Below, piece after piece: positions 56,975 through 64,000 of a DNA stretch of 64,000 bases; positions within the stretch are counted from its first letter, which is position 1; each line of letters begins with the position of its first letter. The DNA is from Streptomyces asiaticus (GTDB lineage: Bacteria; Actinomycetota; Actinomycetes; Streptomycetales; Streptomycetaceae): the NCBI RefSeq assembly GCF_018138715.1, contig NZ_JAGSHX010000006.1:4836001-4900000 (forward strand), given 5' to 3'. A program made the translations under genes and the position numbers. The notes beneath the pieces were generated by a model. That model searched no databases. It was not told where the DNA came from and was given only the letters and a program-made list of their open reading frames with translations.

Positions 56975-58042
56975 ATGTCCGAGTCCGGGTCCACCTACGC
57001 CGCCGCGGGCGTCGACATCGAGGCGGGCGACCGCGCCGTCGAGCTGATGAAGGAGTGGGTCAAGAAGGCGAGCCGGCCCGAGGTCGTGGGCGGCCTCGGC
57101 GGTTTCGCCGGGCTCTTCGACGCCTCCGCGCTGGCCCGCTACCAGCGTCCGCTGCTCGCCTCCGCCACCGACGGGGTCGGCACCAAGGTGGACATCGCCC
57201 GGCGGATGGGCGTGTACGACACCATCGGCCGCGACCTGGTCGGCATGGTCGTGGACGACCTGGTGGTCTGCGGTGCCGAGCCGCTGTTCATGACCGACTA
57301 CATCTGCGTCGGCAAGGTCTACCCGGAGCGCGTCGCCGCCATCGTCAAGGGCATCGCCGAGGGCTGCACCCTCGCGGGCTGCGCCCTGGTGGGCGGCGAG
57401 ACCGCCGAGCACCCGGGGCTGCTGGGCGCGGATGACTTCGATGTCGCCGGGGCCGGTACGGGCGTGGTCGAGGCCGATCGGGTGCTGGGCGCGGATCGTA
57501 TCCGAACGGGTGATGCGGTGATCGCCATGGCATCGTCCGGACTTCACTCGAACGGGTACTCACTCGTCCGCCATGTGCTCTTCGACCGGGCCGGCTGGGC
57601 GCTGGACCGCGATGTGCCGGAGCTCGGCCGGACGCTGGGGGAGGAGCTGCTGGAGCCCACCCGGATCTACTCGCTGGACTGTCTGGCCCTCACCCGCACC
57701 ACCGAGGTGCACGCCTTCTCGCACATCACCGGCGGCGGGCTCGCCAACAACCTCGCACGGGTCATCCCCGAGGGGCTGCGCGCGGTCGTGGACCGCTCGA
57801 CCTGGGCCCCCGGCGCGATCTTCCAGCTGGTCGGCGAGGCCGGCTCGGTCGAGCGGCCGGAGCTGGAGAAGACCCTCAACATGGGCGTCGGCATGATGGC
57901 GGTGGTCCCGGCCGACTCCGTGGATGTGGCGCTCACCACGCTCGCCGACCGCGGTGTCGAGGCCTGGGTCAGCGGTGAGATCACCGAGCGCACGGCAGCG
58001 GACGCCGAGGCGGTGACGCTGACCGGTGACCATGCGGGCTGA
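56975..58042 (+). CDS. purM: Phosphoribosylformylglycinamidine cyclo-ligase
   Basis: AIR synthetase (355 residues): ATP-dependent ring closure of FGAM. Visible: YAAAGVDIEAGDRAV, the signature ASATDGVGTKVDIAR, VDDLVVCGAEPLFMTDY, VGGETAEHPG, SGLHSNGYSLVR, and HITGGGLANNLARV in the C-terminal half. ATG 56975 is chosen as the family start; the upstream AAAGA is a weak ribosome binding site, and in-frame codons further upstream overlap the purF end. Probably in one transcript with purF. Confidence 0.97.
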   Translation: MSESGSTYAAAGVDIEAGDRAVELMKEWVKKASRPEVVGGLGGFAGLFDASALARYQRPLLASATDGVGTKVDIARRMGVYDTIGRDLVGMVVDDLVVCGAEPLFMTDYICVGKVYPERVAAIVKGIAEGCTLAGCALVGGETAEHPGLLGADDFDVAGAGTGVVEADRVLGADRIRTGDAVIAMASSGLHSNGYSLVRHVLFDRAGWALDRDVPELGRTLGEELLEPTRIYSLDCLALTRTTEVHAFSHITGGGLANNLARVIPEGLRAVVDRSTWAPGAIFQLVGEAGSVERPELEKTLNMGVGMMAVVPADSVDVALTTLADRGVEAWVSGEITERTAADAEAVTLTGDHAG

Positions 58043-58146
58043 GACGGCCGCGCCGGGTGCGCGGACAGCACAGAAGCCGGCCCGAGGCGGGTGCCCCGGA
58101 CCGGTGGAGGTGTGCGGCGATGAGCCGAGCGCCTTGAACGAGTGGT

Positions 58147-58401
58147 TCAGGCGCGGCGACGCTGCGGTGACGGATCCGACTGTTCGTCGTCCTCGTCCTC
58201 ATCGTCGTTGTACAGATCCGCGTACTGTGCGTACGGGTCGTCGTCCAGCTCATCGTCCTCGAACCGCTCGCCATTCGGCGGCTGGTTCGATGTCGATGCG
58301 CCCAGCTCCTCGGCCAGGCGTGAGAGATCCGTCCCACCGCTGTTGTACTTCAGCTGGCGGGCGACCTTCGTCTGCTTGGCCTTGGCCCGGCCGCGCCCCA
58401 T
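58147..58401 (-). CDS. DUF3073 family protein
   Basis: An 84-residue actinobacterial protein of unknown function. The N-terminal half is basic and conserved (MGRGRAKAKQTKVARQLKYNSGGTDLSRLAEEL). The C-terminal half is highly acidic (EDDELDDDPY, YNDDEDEDDEQ), then a final basic PQRRRA. The charge separation suggests nucleic-acid or protein binding (inference). It lies convergent with purM, in the same order relative to valine dehydrogenase and bldC that I recall for other streptomycetes. Confidence 0.92.
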   Translation of the reverse strand: MGRGRAKAKQTKVARQLKYNSGGTDLSRLAEELGASTSNQPPNGERFEDDELDDDPYAQYADLYNDDEDEDDEQSDPSPQRRRA

Positions 58402-58826
58402 GGCTCGACCCCCTCAACGACGGGGCTCGACGGCCCCAGAGTCTTGACACGCGTTCACGTTCATAAATCAGAGCGGACTCTCAGAAGAGAGACCGGTCCG
58501 TAGGGCTTCAACGGTACCTGCTTCTGTGGCCATACGGTACGTCGCCCACACGACGTGCCACGAGGCAGAACCCGCGAGGAGCCCGTTCCTCGCTGGTCAG
58601 CTGCGATTTTAACGTGTCTTGTGGGCCGACCCGCCGACGGGCCGTGAGGGATCTCTCCCCGATGGCTCCCAGGGGGCTCTCACGTCCCCCGTACGGCGGC
58701 CTCCGGCAAGAGACCCGCACGGCCCGTCCGCGCGGCCTCACACCACTCCTCAGACGCTCTCAGGCGCTTCCAGCGGTCCTCGGGCGCCCCGTGGCGCGTA
58801 CCCGCGGCATCTGCCACCGGCACGGC
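58402..58826. other. 425-bp intergenic region
   Basis: Between two minus-strand genes (DUF3073 and valine dehydrogenase). It must hold the DUF3073 promoter and the valine dehydrogenase terminator; neither could be fixed with confidence. No gene is seen. Confidence 0.5.
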
Positions 58827-59981
58827 TCAGGCGTCGTGGCCCTCCGCCATCCGGTGCTCGGCCAGCCGGTCGGCGGCCGCGGCGGGCGGGATGCCGTCGG
58901 TCTGTGCCCGATCGAATATGGCCAACGTCGTGTCGAAGATCTTCGCCGCCTTGGCCTTGGCCCGGTCGAAGTCGAACCCGTGCAGCTCATCGGCCACCTG
59001 GATGACACCACCGGCGTTCACCACGTAGTCCGGCGCGTAGAGGATGCCGCGGCCGTCCAGATCCTTCTCGACGCCCGGGTGGGCCAGCTGGTTGTTGGCC
59101 GCGCCGCACACCACCTTCGCGGTCAGGACGGGCACCGTGGCGTCGTCCAGGGCGCCACCGAGCGCGCACGGGGCGTAGACGTCCAGGTCGGCGCGGATCA
59201 GCGCCTCGGTGTCCCGGACCGCCTGGACGCGGGGGTGGCGGGCCAGCACGCGGTCCACCGACTCGGTGCGCACATCCGTGACCACGACCTCGGCGCCGTC
59301 CTCCAGCAGGTGCTCCACCAGGTGGTGGCCGACCTTGCCGACCCCCGCGATGCCGACCCTGCGGCCGCGCAGCGTGGGCGCGCCCCAGGACGCCTGGGCG
59401 CTCGCCCGCATCCCCTGGAAGACGCCGAAGGCGGTCAGCACCGAGGAGTCACCGGCGCCGCCGCATCCGGGGGAGCGGCCGGTGGTCCAGGGGCACTCCC
59501 GGGCGACGACATCCATGTCGGCCACATAGGTGCCCACGTCGCAGGCGGTGACGTAGCGACCGCCCAGGGAGGCCACGAAGCGGCCGTAGGCGAGCAGCAG
59601 CTTTTCGGTCTTGATCTCGTCGGGGTCGCCGAGGATCACGGCCTTGCCGCCACCGTGGTCGAGCCCGGCGAGCGCGTTCTTGTAGGACATGCCGCGGGCG
59701 AGGTTGAGCGCGTCGAGGAGCGCCGCTTCTTCGGGGTGCTCCTCGGAGGCGTAGGCGTGGAAGCGGGTGCCGCCGAGGGCCGGGCCCAGAGCGGTGGAGT
59801 GGATGGCGATGACGGCCTTGAGGCCGCTCTCCCGGTCCTGGCAGAGCAGGACCTGCTCATGCCCGCCGAGATCGGAGCGGAACAGTGTCGAAAGCGGTGA
59901 GAGAGGGTTCGGCACGCGACTCTCCGTCGGACCGTCGGCGCTGACGGTGTGACGTACGTCGGTCACGGTGGTGACTCCCAT
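58827..59981 (-). CDS. vdh: Valine (branched-chain amino acid) dehydrogenase
   Basis: NAD-dependent oxidative deamination of valine and other branched-chain amino acids, supplying acyl-CoA precursors. 384 residues, Glu/Leu/Phe/Val dehydrogenase family. Visible: substrate domain [22 protein letters not shown], the catalytic lysine region [24 protein letters not shown], the nucleotide fold [29 protein letters not shown] and [17 protein letters not shown]. The N-terminus is about 20 residues longer than I recall for S. coelicolor Vdh; GTG 59966 or 59972 are possible later starts. Confidence 0.93.
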   Translation of the reverse strand: MGVTTVTDVRHTVSADGPTESRVPNPLSPLSTLFRSDLGGHEQVLLCQDRESGLKAVIAIHSTALGPALGGTRFHAYASEEHPEEAALLDALNLARGMSYKNALAGLDHGGGKAVILGDPDEIKTEKLLLAYGRFVASLGGRYVTACDVGTYVADMDVVARECPWTTGRSPGCGGAGDSSVLTAFGVFQGMRASAQASWGAPTLRGRRVGIAGVGKVGHHLVEHLLEDGAEVVVTDVRTESVDRVLARHPRVQAVRDTEALIRADLDVYAPCALGGALDDATVPVLTAKVVCGAANNQLAHPGVEKDLDGRGILYAPDYVVNAGGVIQVADELHGFDFDRAKAKAAKIFDTTLAIFDRAQTDGIPPAAAADRLAEHRMAEGHDA

Positions 59982-60157
59982 AGGTCGGAGTAGACGCCCT
60001 CCTGGCTGGTGGGGAGGGCCGTGGGCAAGAGGGTAAGCCCTGGGGCCCCAGGGGATCGGCCATGTCCCCGACGAGTCCGTATGCCGGGCATGGGACGATG
60101 CCCTCAGGTGGGGGTAAGGGAGCCCCTGGCGGTGGTCTCAGCCTTGAGGGAGCGCGT

Positions 60158-60994
60158 GTGACCTTGGCGTCTTCGGTGATTGTCCCGTACGCGGCGTATC
60201 TCCGGGTCTATGAGCCACTGGCAGCGTTCCCGGAGCCGGAGAGATCGCACTGGGCGCGGTATGCCAAGCGCGACGACCTGCCGGGCGCGCAGGACGAGCT
60301 GCGCCGCTCGCTCGCGGACCTGCTGCCGGTCCCCCCGGTCGCGGTTCCGGTGCACGAGAGCGCGGACGCCTTCGTGGCGCTCGTGGACGGCGTCACCTGC
60401 GTCTGCCCGTGGCGTACCCGGCTGAGGGGCTGGCTGGCCCTGGAGGAGCTGCCGGAGCGCCTTCCCGGGCCCCTTCTGGACGCGGCCCTGCCCCCGGTGG
60501 TGCGCCGGCAGGCGGTGGCCGACTTCGAGCGGTGGCTGGAGCGCAACCCGGACGCCCGGCCGTGGATCCGCTCGGCCACCTGGCATGTGCCGGTGCGCTG
60601 GTTCGTGCTCTTCGGGGACGAGGAGCGCGAGTTCACCAAGGGTGACGACGGTCTCATCCTCCGCTACCGCACCCCAATGGTCCAGGCCAGGCGCCGGGTG
60701 GCGCGTGGGCTTAAGGTGCTCAAGGAGGCCCTCGGGGAAGGACCGCTGATCGACGGGCTGGTGGACGTCGGCCGGTGGCTCGAGGAGTTCCACCCCCGGT
60801 CGCTGGTCGAGCTGGACTACGGCGGTCTGGTGCACGCGCTGCCGGCCGGGCAGCTGGAGGACGACCACTCGGCCGCGGATGTGGCGGAGGGCCTGGCGGC
60901 GCTGCGCGACGGGGACGGGGAGCGTGCGGGCGTCGCGTACGAGCGGTTGACCGACCGCTGGAGCGTGGTCCGCGGGCGGCAGAACGCGAGCTGA
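60158..60994 (+). CDS. Conserved hypothetical protein next to bldC
   Basis: A 278-residue protein without a family I can name, conserved in position between vdh and bldC in streptomycetes as I recall. It begins VTLASSVIVPYAAYLRVYEPLAAF. A central region VCPWRTRLRGWLALEELPERLPGPLLD is followed by WLERNPDARPWIRSATWHVPVRWFVLF, then RTPMVQARRRVARGLKVLKEALGEG and VELDYGGLVHAL. No signal peptide or membrane helix. GTG 60158 has GAGGGAG 5 nt upstream; the frame is open back to 60062 but that part is Gly/Ser/Pro-rich. A hairpin follows at 61147. Confidence 0.8.
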   Translation: MTLASSVIVPYAAYLRVYEPLAAFPEPERSHWARYAKRDDLPGAQDELRRSLADLLPVPPVAVPVHESADAFVALVDGVTCVCPWRTRLRGWLALEELPERLPGPLLDAALPPVVRRQAVADFERWLERNPDARPWIRSATWHVPVRWFVLFGDEEREFTKGDDGLILRYRTPMVQARRRVARGLKVLKEALGEGPLIDGLVDVGRWLEEFHPRSLVELDYGGLVHALPAGQLEDDHSAADVAEGLAALRDGDGERAGVAYERLTDRWSVVRGRQNAS

Positions 60995-61493
60995 GCGCCC
61001 GGCCGGACGGGCTCCGGGCGACCGGTTGAGCGGCCCGCCGGAACAGAGGGGACGTAGGTCCCTATCCGGGCCATTGCCTCAATCGTGACCTAAAGCACTG
61101 ACTTCGGGCCTTGCGGTAATCACCCACCCTCGTGTCAAAATAGGACAAGGAGTCCGGGAGGGACTCCTTCCGTCCAACTATGGGCGGATTCATCGGTATT
61201 GCACTCCTTGACGGATCTGGTGACCCCTGATCCTGTTGTGACTGATCGTCACGGCCGTGTGACAGTCCGTTATGGCATGGTCCATCGGCTTCCGTCGAGG
61301 TTGGTCACCTGAGAGGGCAATTCCATCGGTTTGGCCGACGGGGCTGGACAGATGGTGTAGTTGTAGTGCCGAGGACAAGCCGTTCGTCCTATAACCGACT
61401 CGGCCCGCGTCCGCCATTTCGGGCAACGTGGGTCAAGGTGCAGAATTTAGAGGAAAGAACCGTGATGGTTCGGTTCTCCCGAGGAGGCCGCTC
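60995..61493. other. 499-bp region upstream of bldC
   Basis: Holds the terminator hairpin at 61147-61169, several GTGAC/GTCAC half-sites (about 61235-61265) and a locally lower GC content. The bldC promoter is expected here but could not be fixed. No gene is seen. Confidence 0.6.
61147..61169 (+). terminator. 9-bp stem-loop
   Basis: AAGGAGTCC (61147-61155), loop GGGAG, GGACTCCTT (61161-61169). Probable terminator of the conserved hypothetical gene. Confidence 0.75.
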
Positions 61494-61700
61494 ATGACCG
61501 CTCGCACCCCTGATGCCGAGCCGCTGCTGACCCCGGCTGAGGTTGCCACGATGTTCCGCGTGGACCCGAAGACGGTCACTCGCTGGGCGAAGGCAGGCAA
61601 GCTCACGTCGATCCGTACGCTCGGAGGGCATCGGCGCTACCGCGAAGCGGAGGTCCGTGCTCTTCTTGCGGGCATCCCGCAGCAGCGCAGCGAGGGCTGA
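61494..61700 (+). CDS. bldC: BldC developmental regulator
   Basis: A 68-residue MerR-like winged-HTH protein that controls the timing of Streptomyces development by binding head-to-tail on direct repeats and holding back early sporulation. It consists of only the DNA-binding domain, without the dimerisation/effector part of classical MerR proteins: LLTPAEVATMFRVDPKTVTRWAKAGKL (HTH) and SIRTLGGHRRYREAEVRALLAG (wing). As I recall the S. coelicolor sequence, it is almost identical. ATG 61494 has GAGGAGG (61481-61487) 6 nt upstream. Confidence 0.97.
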   Translation: MTARTPDAEPLLTPAEVATMFRVDPKTVTRWAKAGKLTSIRTLGGHRRYREAEVRALLAGIPQQRSEG

Positions 61701-62151
61701 ACAACCGCATAACCGGGCATTTCCGGGCCCCCCAGCCCGGCTTTCGCCTGTATGGCTCCACCACGACGGGTGCCTGCCCCAACAGGCCTTCCACCGCTCG
61801 ACATGGGTGCGTCGTTGATCGCGCTGGACTCCGCCGGGTCCGGCGCGATCTTTTTATGCCCTGAGGAGGTCTTCCGGAGGATGCCTCCGGGGGTCTTCAA
61901 GCGCCTCTGGAAGCGCCATCGTTCGGGTGGTGCGGGGTGGTCCGCAAGGGGCTCGAGGAAGCCTCGCGGAGCGCTTTCGAGGGGCTCGCGAGGGTCACGG
62001 ACAGAGGGTGCAATTGCACATATTAAATTGACCTGTGGTGAGCGGGGTGTAAGTTCCCTCACTCCGGAAACTCATTCGGTGACTCCCGTCACACTTCCCA
62101 ACCCTTGCTCTGTGTCCTGTGGTTGCGCTAAAGGACAACTGCGGTAAGGGC
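61701..62151. other. 451-bp intergenic region after bldC
   Basis: Holds the bldC terminator (61723-61745), a CCGGAGG-ATG-CCTCCGG stem (61874-61890), the palindrome GTGCAATTGCAC (62008-62019) in an AT-rich patch, and a possible plus-strand promoter TTGACC-16 bp-TAAGTT (62028-62055). No coding sequence is supported. Confidence 0.6.
61723..61745 (+). terminator. bldC terminator
   Basis: CCGGGC (61723-61728) pairs with GCCCGG (61735-61740), followed by CTTTC. Confidence 0.65.
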
Positions 62152-62364
62152 TTACCGAGTTGACGGTGGCACGGCCGCCGTCGTCTCCTCGCGCTCCTCG
62201 TGTTCGGCCCCGTCGCCCGCCTCGTCGGCCGCCGAATGCTCCATCGCCAGCCGCAGCAGGCGATGGCAGATCGGGCAGTGCCGGGTGAAGTGGCGGTTGC
62301 CCACGGCGGCCGCCAGATGGGCGCGCAGCAGCGCCCTGGTCTCATGCTTCGCGGACGTCGTCAT
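62152..62364 (-). CDS. Small protein, probably DUF6274 family
   Basis: A 70-residue protein found in streptomycetes; the family name is from memory and moderately certain. The sequence has a helical N-terminal half (HETRALLRAHLAAAVG) and a CPICH motif preceded by RHFTRH, suggesting a small zinc-binding knuckle (inference), then a charged C-terminus (DEAGDGAEHEEREE). ATG 62364 has GGAGG 8 nt upstream; the longer open frame is unlikely because it runs through the tRNA-Asp boundary. Confidence 0.75.
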   Translation of the reverse strand: MTTSAKHETRALLRAHLAAAVGNRHFTRHCPICHRLLRLAMEHSAADEAGDGAEHEEREETTAAVPPSTR

Positions 62365-62483
62365 ACGCCGCACCTCCCGCGCACCCCCGCGCACACCTTT
62401 TAGTTTGGGTACCTCTGTGTGTGGTGTGCCGTCAAGACGCAGAAGGCCCGGATCCATGATGGGATCCGGGCCTTCCGGGTAAG

Positions 62484-62558
62484 CGGTCCTGACGGGATTT
62501 GAACCCGCGGCCTCCACCTTGACAGGGTGGCGAGCACTCCAAACTGCTCCACAGGACC
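62484..62558 (-). tRNA. tRNA-Asp (GUC)
   Basis: 75-nt cloverleaf: acceptor GGTCCTG/CAGGACC, anticodon loop CTGTCAA with GTC, T-arm GGTTCAAATC, discriminator G, CCA not encoded. Lies between the DUF6274-like gene and hrpA. Confidence 0.93.
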
Positions 62559-62695
62559 AACAGTGACGCTTGCGGCTCCGCCGCCGTGCGCCGCGCTGTG
62601 TGCGCTGCGATGCAGACTCTACAGCAGGTCAGGGGGTGCGGTCGAACTCGCGCCCGGCGGGGCTCCGGCGGGCCGCCGGAGCCCCCGCGGCACGC

Positions 62696-64000
62696 TTACG
62701 GCGCCGCCGCGTCGATGGCCTTGACGATGCGCTTGTCGGACACCGGATAGGCCGTACCGAGGGCGTGCGCGAAGTAGCTGACCCGCAGCTCCTCGATCAT
62801 CCAGCGGATCTCCAGCGCCTCCTGGGGCACCGGGCGCCCCGGCCGGAACTGCTCCAGCAGCCAGGCGTACTCGTCCCGCATCTCCCGCACCTTCGCCATC
62901 CGGGCGCGGTCCCGCTCGGCGTTGCCCGGAAGCTGCTGGAGCCGCCGGTCCACGGCCACCAGATAGCGCATGAGGTCCGGAAGCCGCCGTACGCCGTGCG
63001 CGGTCACGAAACCCGGCGTGATGAGCTCCGAGAGCTGCTCCCTGATGTCCGTGAGCGACGGCAGCAGCACCGGGCTCCTGGTGTCCTTCAGCCGCCGCTC
63101 GCACGACTGCCAGGCCGCCAGCACCTCCTGGACCTTGCGCACGGTCTCCAGCGTGGCGTCCATGATGTCGCTGCGGACGGCGTCGAAGAGCTTGCCGAAC
63201 GATTCCTCGTCCCAGGCCGGGCCGCCACGGGCCGCGATCAGCCGGTCCGCCGCCGCGGCCACACAGTCGTCGAACAGCGCCTGCACACTGCCGTGCGGGC
63301 TGCTGGAGAGCGCCAGCTTGGCCTGGTTGGAGAGCTTGCCCTGGACGAACTTGGCCGGGTTGGACGGGAGCTGGAGCAGGATCAGCCGGCGCGTCCCCCG
63401 CCACATCGCCTCCCGCTGCTCGGCCTCGGTGTCGAAGAGCCGTACGGCCACCGACGCGCCCTCGTCGACGAGCGCCGGATACGCCTTGACCGGCTGGCCG
63501 CCGCGGCGCGTCTCGAAGGTGCGCGGCAGCGTGCCGACCGTCCACCGGGTCAGCCCGCCGCGCTGCTCGATCCCCACGGCCTCCTTGGAGGACTCGAACG
63601 CCTTGGAGATCGCGGCCCGCGTCTTGGGCCGCAGCCGCTGCCGCAGCGTCTCCAGGTCCTTGTCCTCGGCCAGCTTGCGGCGCCGCTCGTCCACCACCCG
63701 GAAGGTGATCTTCAGGTGGTCGGGGACCTTCGCCAGGTCCCAGTCCTCCGGCTCGATCCGCACGCCCACCATCCGCTGGAGCTCCCGCCCCAGCGCGGCC
63801 GTCAGCGGCTCCTGGAGGGGGACAGCGCTTTCCAGGAAGCGCCTGGCGTAGTTGGGCGCCGGGACGTAGTGCCGGCGGACCGGCTTGGGCAGCGAGCGGA
63901 TCAGCTCGGTGACCAGATCCTCGCGCAGCCCCGGGATCTGCCAGTCGAAGCCGTCCGGGGTGACCTGGTTGAGCACCTGGAGCGGGATGTGGACGGTCAC
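62696..64000 (-). CDS. hrpA: ATP-dependent RNA helicase HrpA, C-terminal part
   Basis: The last 434 residues of an HrpA-type DEAH-box helicase, in the DUF3418 C-terminal region; the helicase core lies beyond the right edge of the window. Recognisable: HIPLQVLNQVTPDGFDWQIPGLREDLVTELIRSLPKPVRRHYVPAPN at the start, FDTEAEQREAMWRGTRRLILLQLPSNPAKFVQGKLS, and the end DEYAWLLEQFRPGRPVPQEALEIRWMIEELRVSYFAHALGTAYPVS. HrpA unwinds RNA and has been linked to mRNA processing and rescue of stalled ribosomes in other bacteria. The stop is at 62696-62698. Confidence 0.93.
   Translation of the reverse strand: MTVHIPLQVLNQVTPDGFDWQIPGLREDLVTELIRSLPKPVRRHYVPAPNYARRFLESAVPLQEPLTAALGRELQRMVGVRIEPEDWDLAKVPDHLKITFRVVDERRRKLAEDKDLETLRQRLRPKTRAAISKAFESSKEAVGIEQRGGLTRWTVGTLPRTFETRRGGQPVKAYPALVDEGASVAVRLFDTEAEQREAMWRGTRRLILLQLPSNPAKFVQGKLSNQAKLALSSSPHGSVQALFDDCVAAAADRLIAARGGPAWDEESFGKLFDAVRSDIMDATLETVRKVQEVLAAWQSCERRLKDTRSPVLLPSLTDIREQLSELITPGFVTAHGVRRLPDLMRYLVAVDRRLQQLPGNAERDRARMAKVREMRDEYAWLLEQFRPGRPVPQEALEIRWMIEELRVSYFAHALGTAYPVSDKRIVKAIDAAAP

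Overview
The window comes from a high-GC actinomycete chromosome, almost certainly a Streptomyces core region near the replication origin. The evidence is a 68-residue BldC, a perfect parS palindrome (15028-15041), a DUF3073/valine dehydrogenase/BldC/HrpA block, many start codons 6-8 nt after a TANNNT box, and GTG starts throughout. There is no phage, insertion sequence or CRISPR array. One long tract (46.1-46.75 kb) is an intergenic repeat family with no gene.

Layout. 0-5.8 kb: 3' part of clpB, a YbjN-like protein, a PIG-V-type membrane mannosyltransferase and a PLP aminotransferase. 5.8-10.7 kb is the most accessory-looking part: a small peptide with a double-glycine leader (6082-6300), a gene-poor stretch holding a decayed copy of the next gene, a DUF5996 protein, a lipoprotein alpha/beta hydrolase, a Gly/His-rich membrane miniprotein and a DUF2617 protein. 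10.8-18.4 kb: membrane spermidine synthase-like protein, CoxG-like SRPBCC protein, aldose epimerase, pyrE, parS, fba, an MFS exporter and DUF3151. 18.6-21.7 kb: a three-gene kynurenine operon (tryptophan to anthranilate). 21.8-25.2 kb: a two-component system and a P450. 25.3-28.5 kb: an ABC-2 exporter pair facing a GbsR/MarR regulator across a perfect 16-bp palindrome. 28.6-40.5 kb: a diacylglycerol-kinase-like protein, purA, two paralogous membrane Ser/Thr kinases, a class III aminotransferase, a GntR regulator, an unknown protein and a SLATT protein. 40.8-58 kb: most of the de novo purine pathway (purD, purC, purSQL, purF, purM), interleaved with an M48-like membrane protein, a dimethylformamidase-like protein, an FAD oxidoreductase, three glycine tRNAs and an Lsr2-type nucleoid protein. 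58-64 kb: DUF3073, valine dehydrogenase, a conserved unknown, bldC, a DUF6274-like protein, tRNA-Asp and the C-terminal part of hrpA.

Function. Eight purine genes lie within 28 kb but only purS-purQ-purL form a tight operon; purD and purF look leaderless and separately transcribed. The kynurenine operon would convert tryptophan to anthranilate. ClpB, Fba and PyrE are housekeeping; BldC and Lsr2 are global regulators.

Most unusual observations: (1) the third glycine tRNA (UCC) has an altered D-loop and a T-arm with GTGC in place of GTTC, reminiscent of non-proteinogenic cell-wall tRNA-Gly; (2) at least ten genes carry a short tandem array seeded on their own stop codon; (3) an orphan cysteine-free double-glycine-leader peptide; (4) two head-to-head consensus DnaA boxes forming a terminator hairpin; (5) a gene order that, against S. 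coelicolor as I remember it, places a chromosome rearrangement junction between purA and purD.
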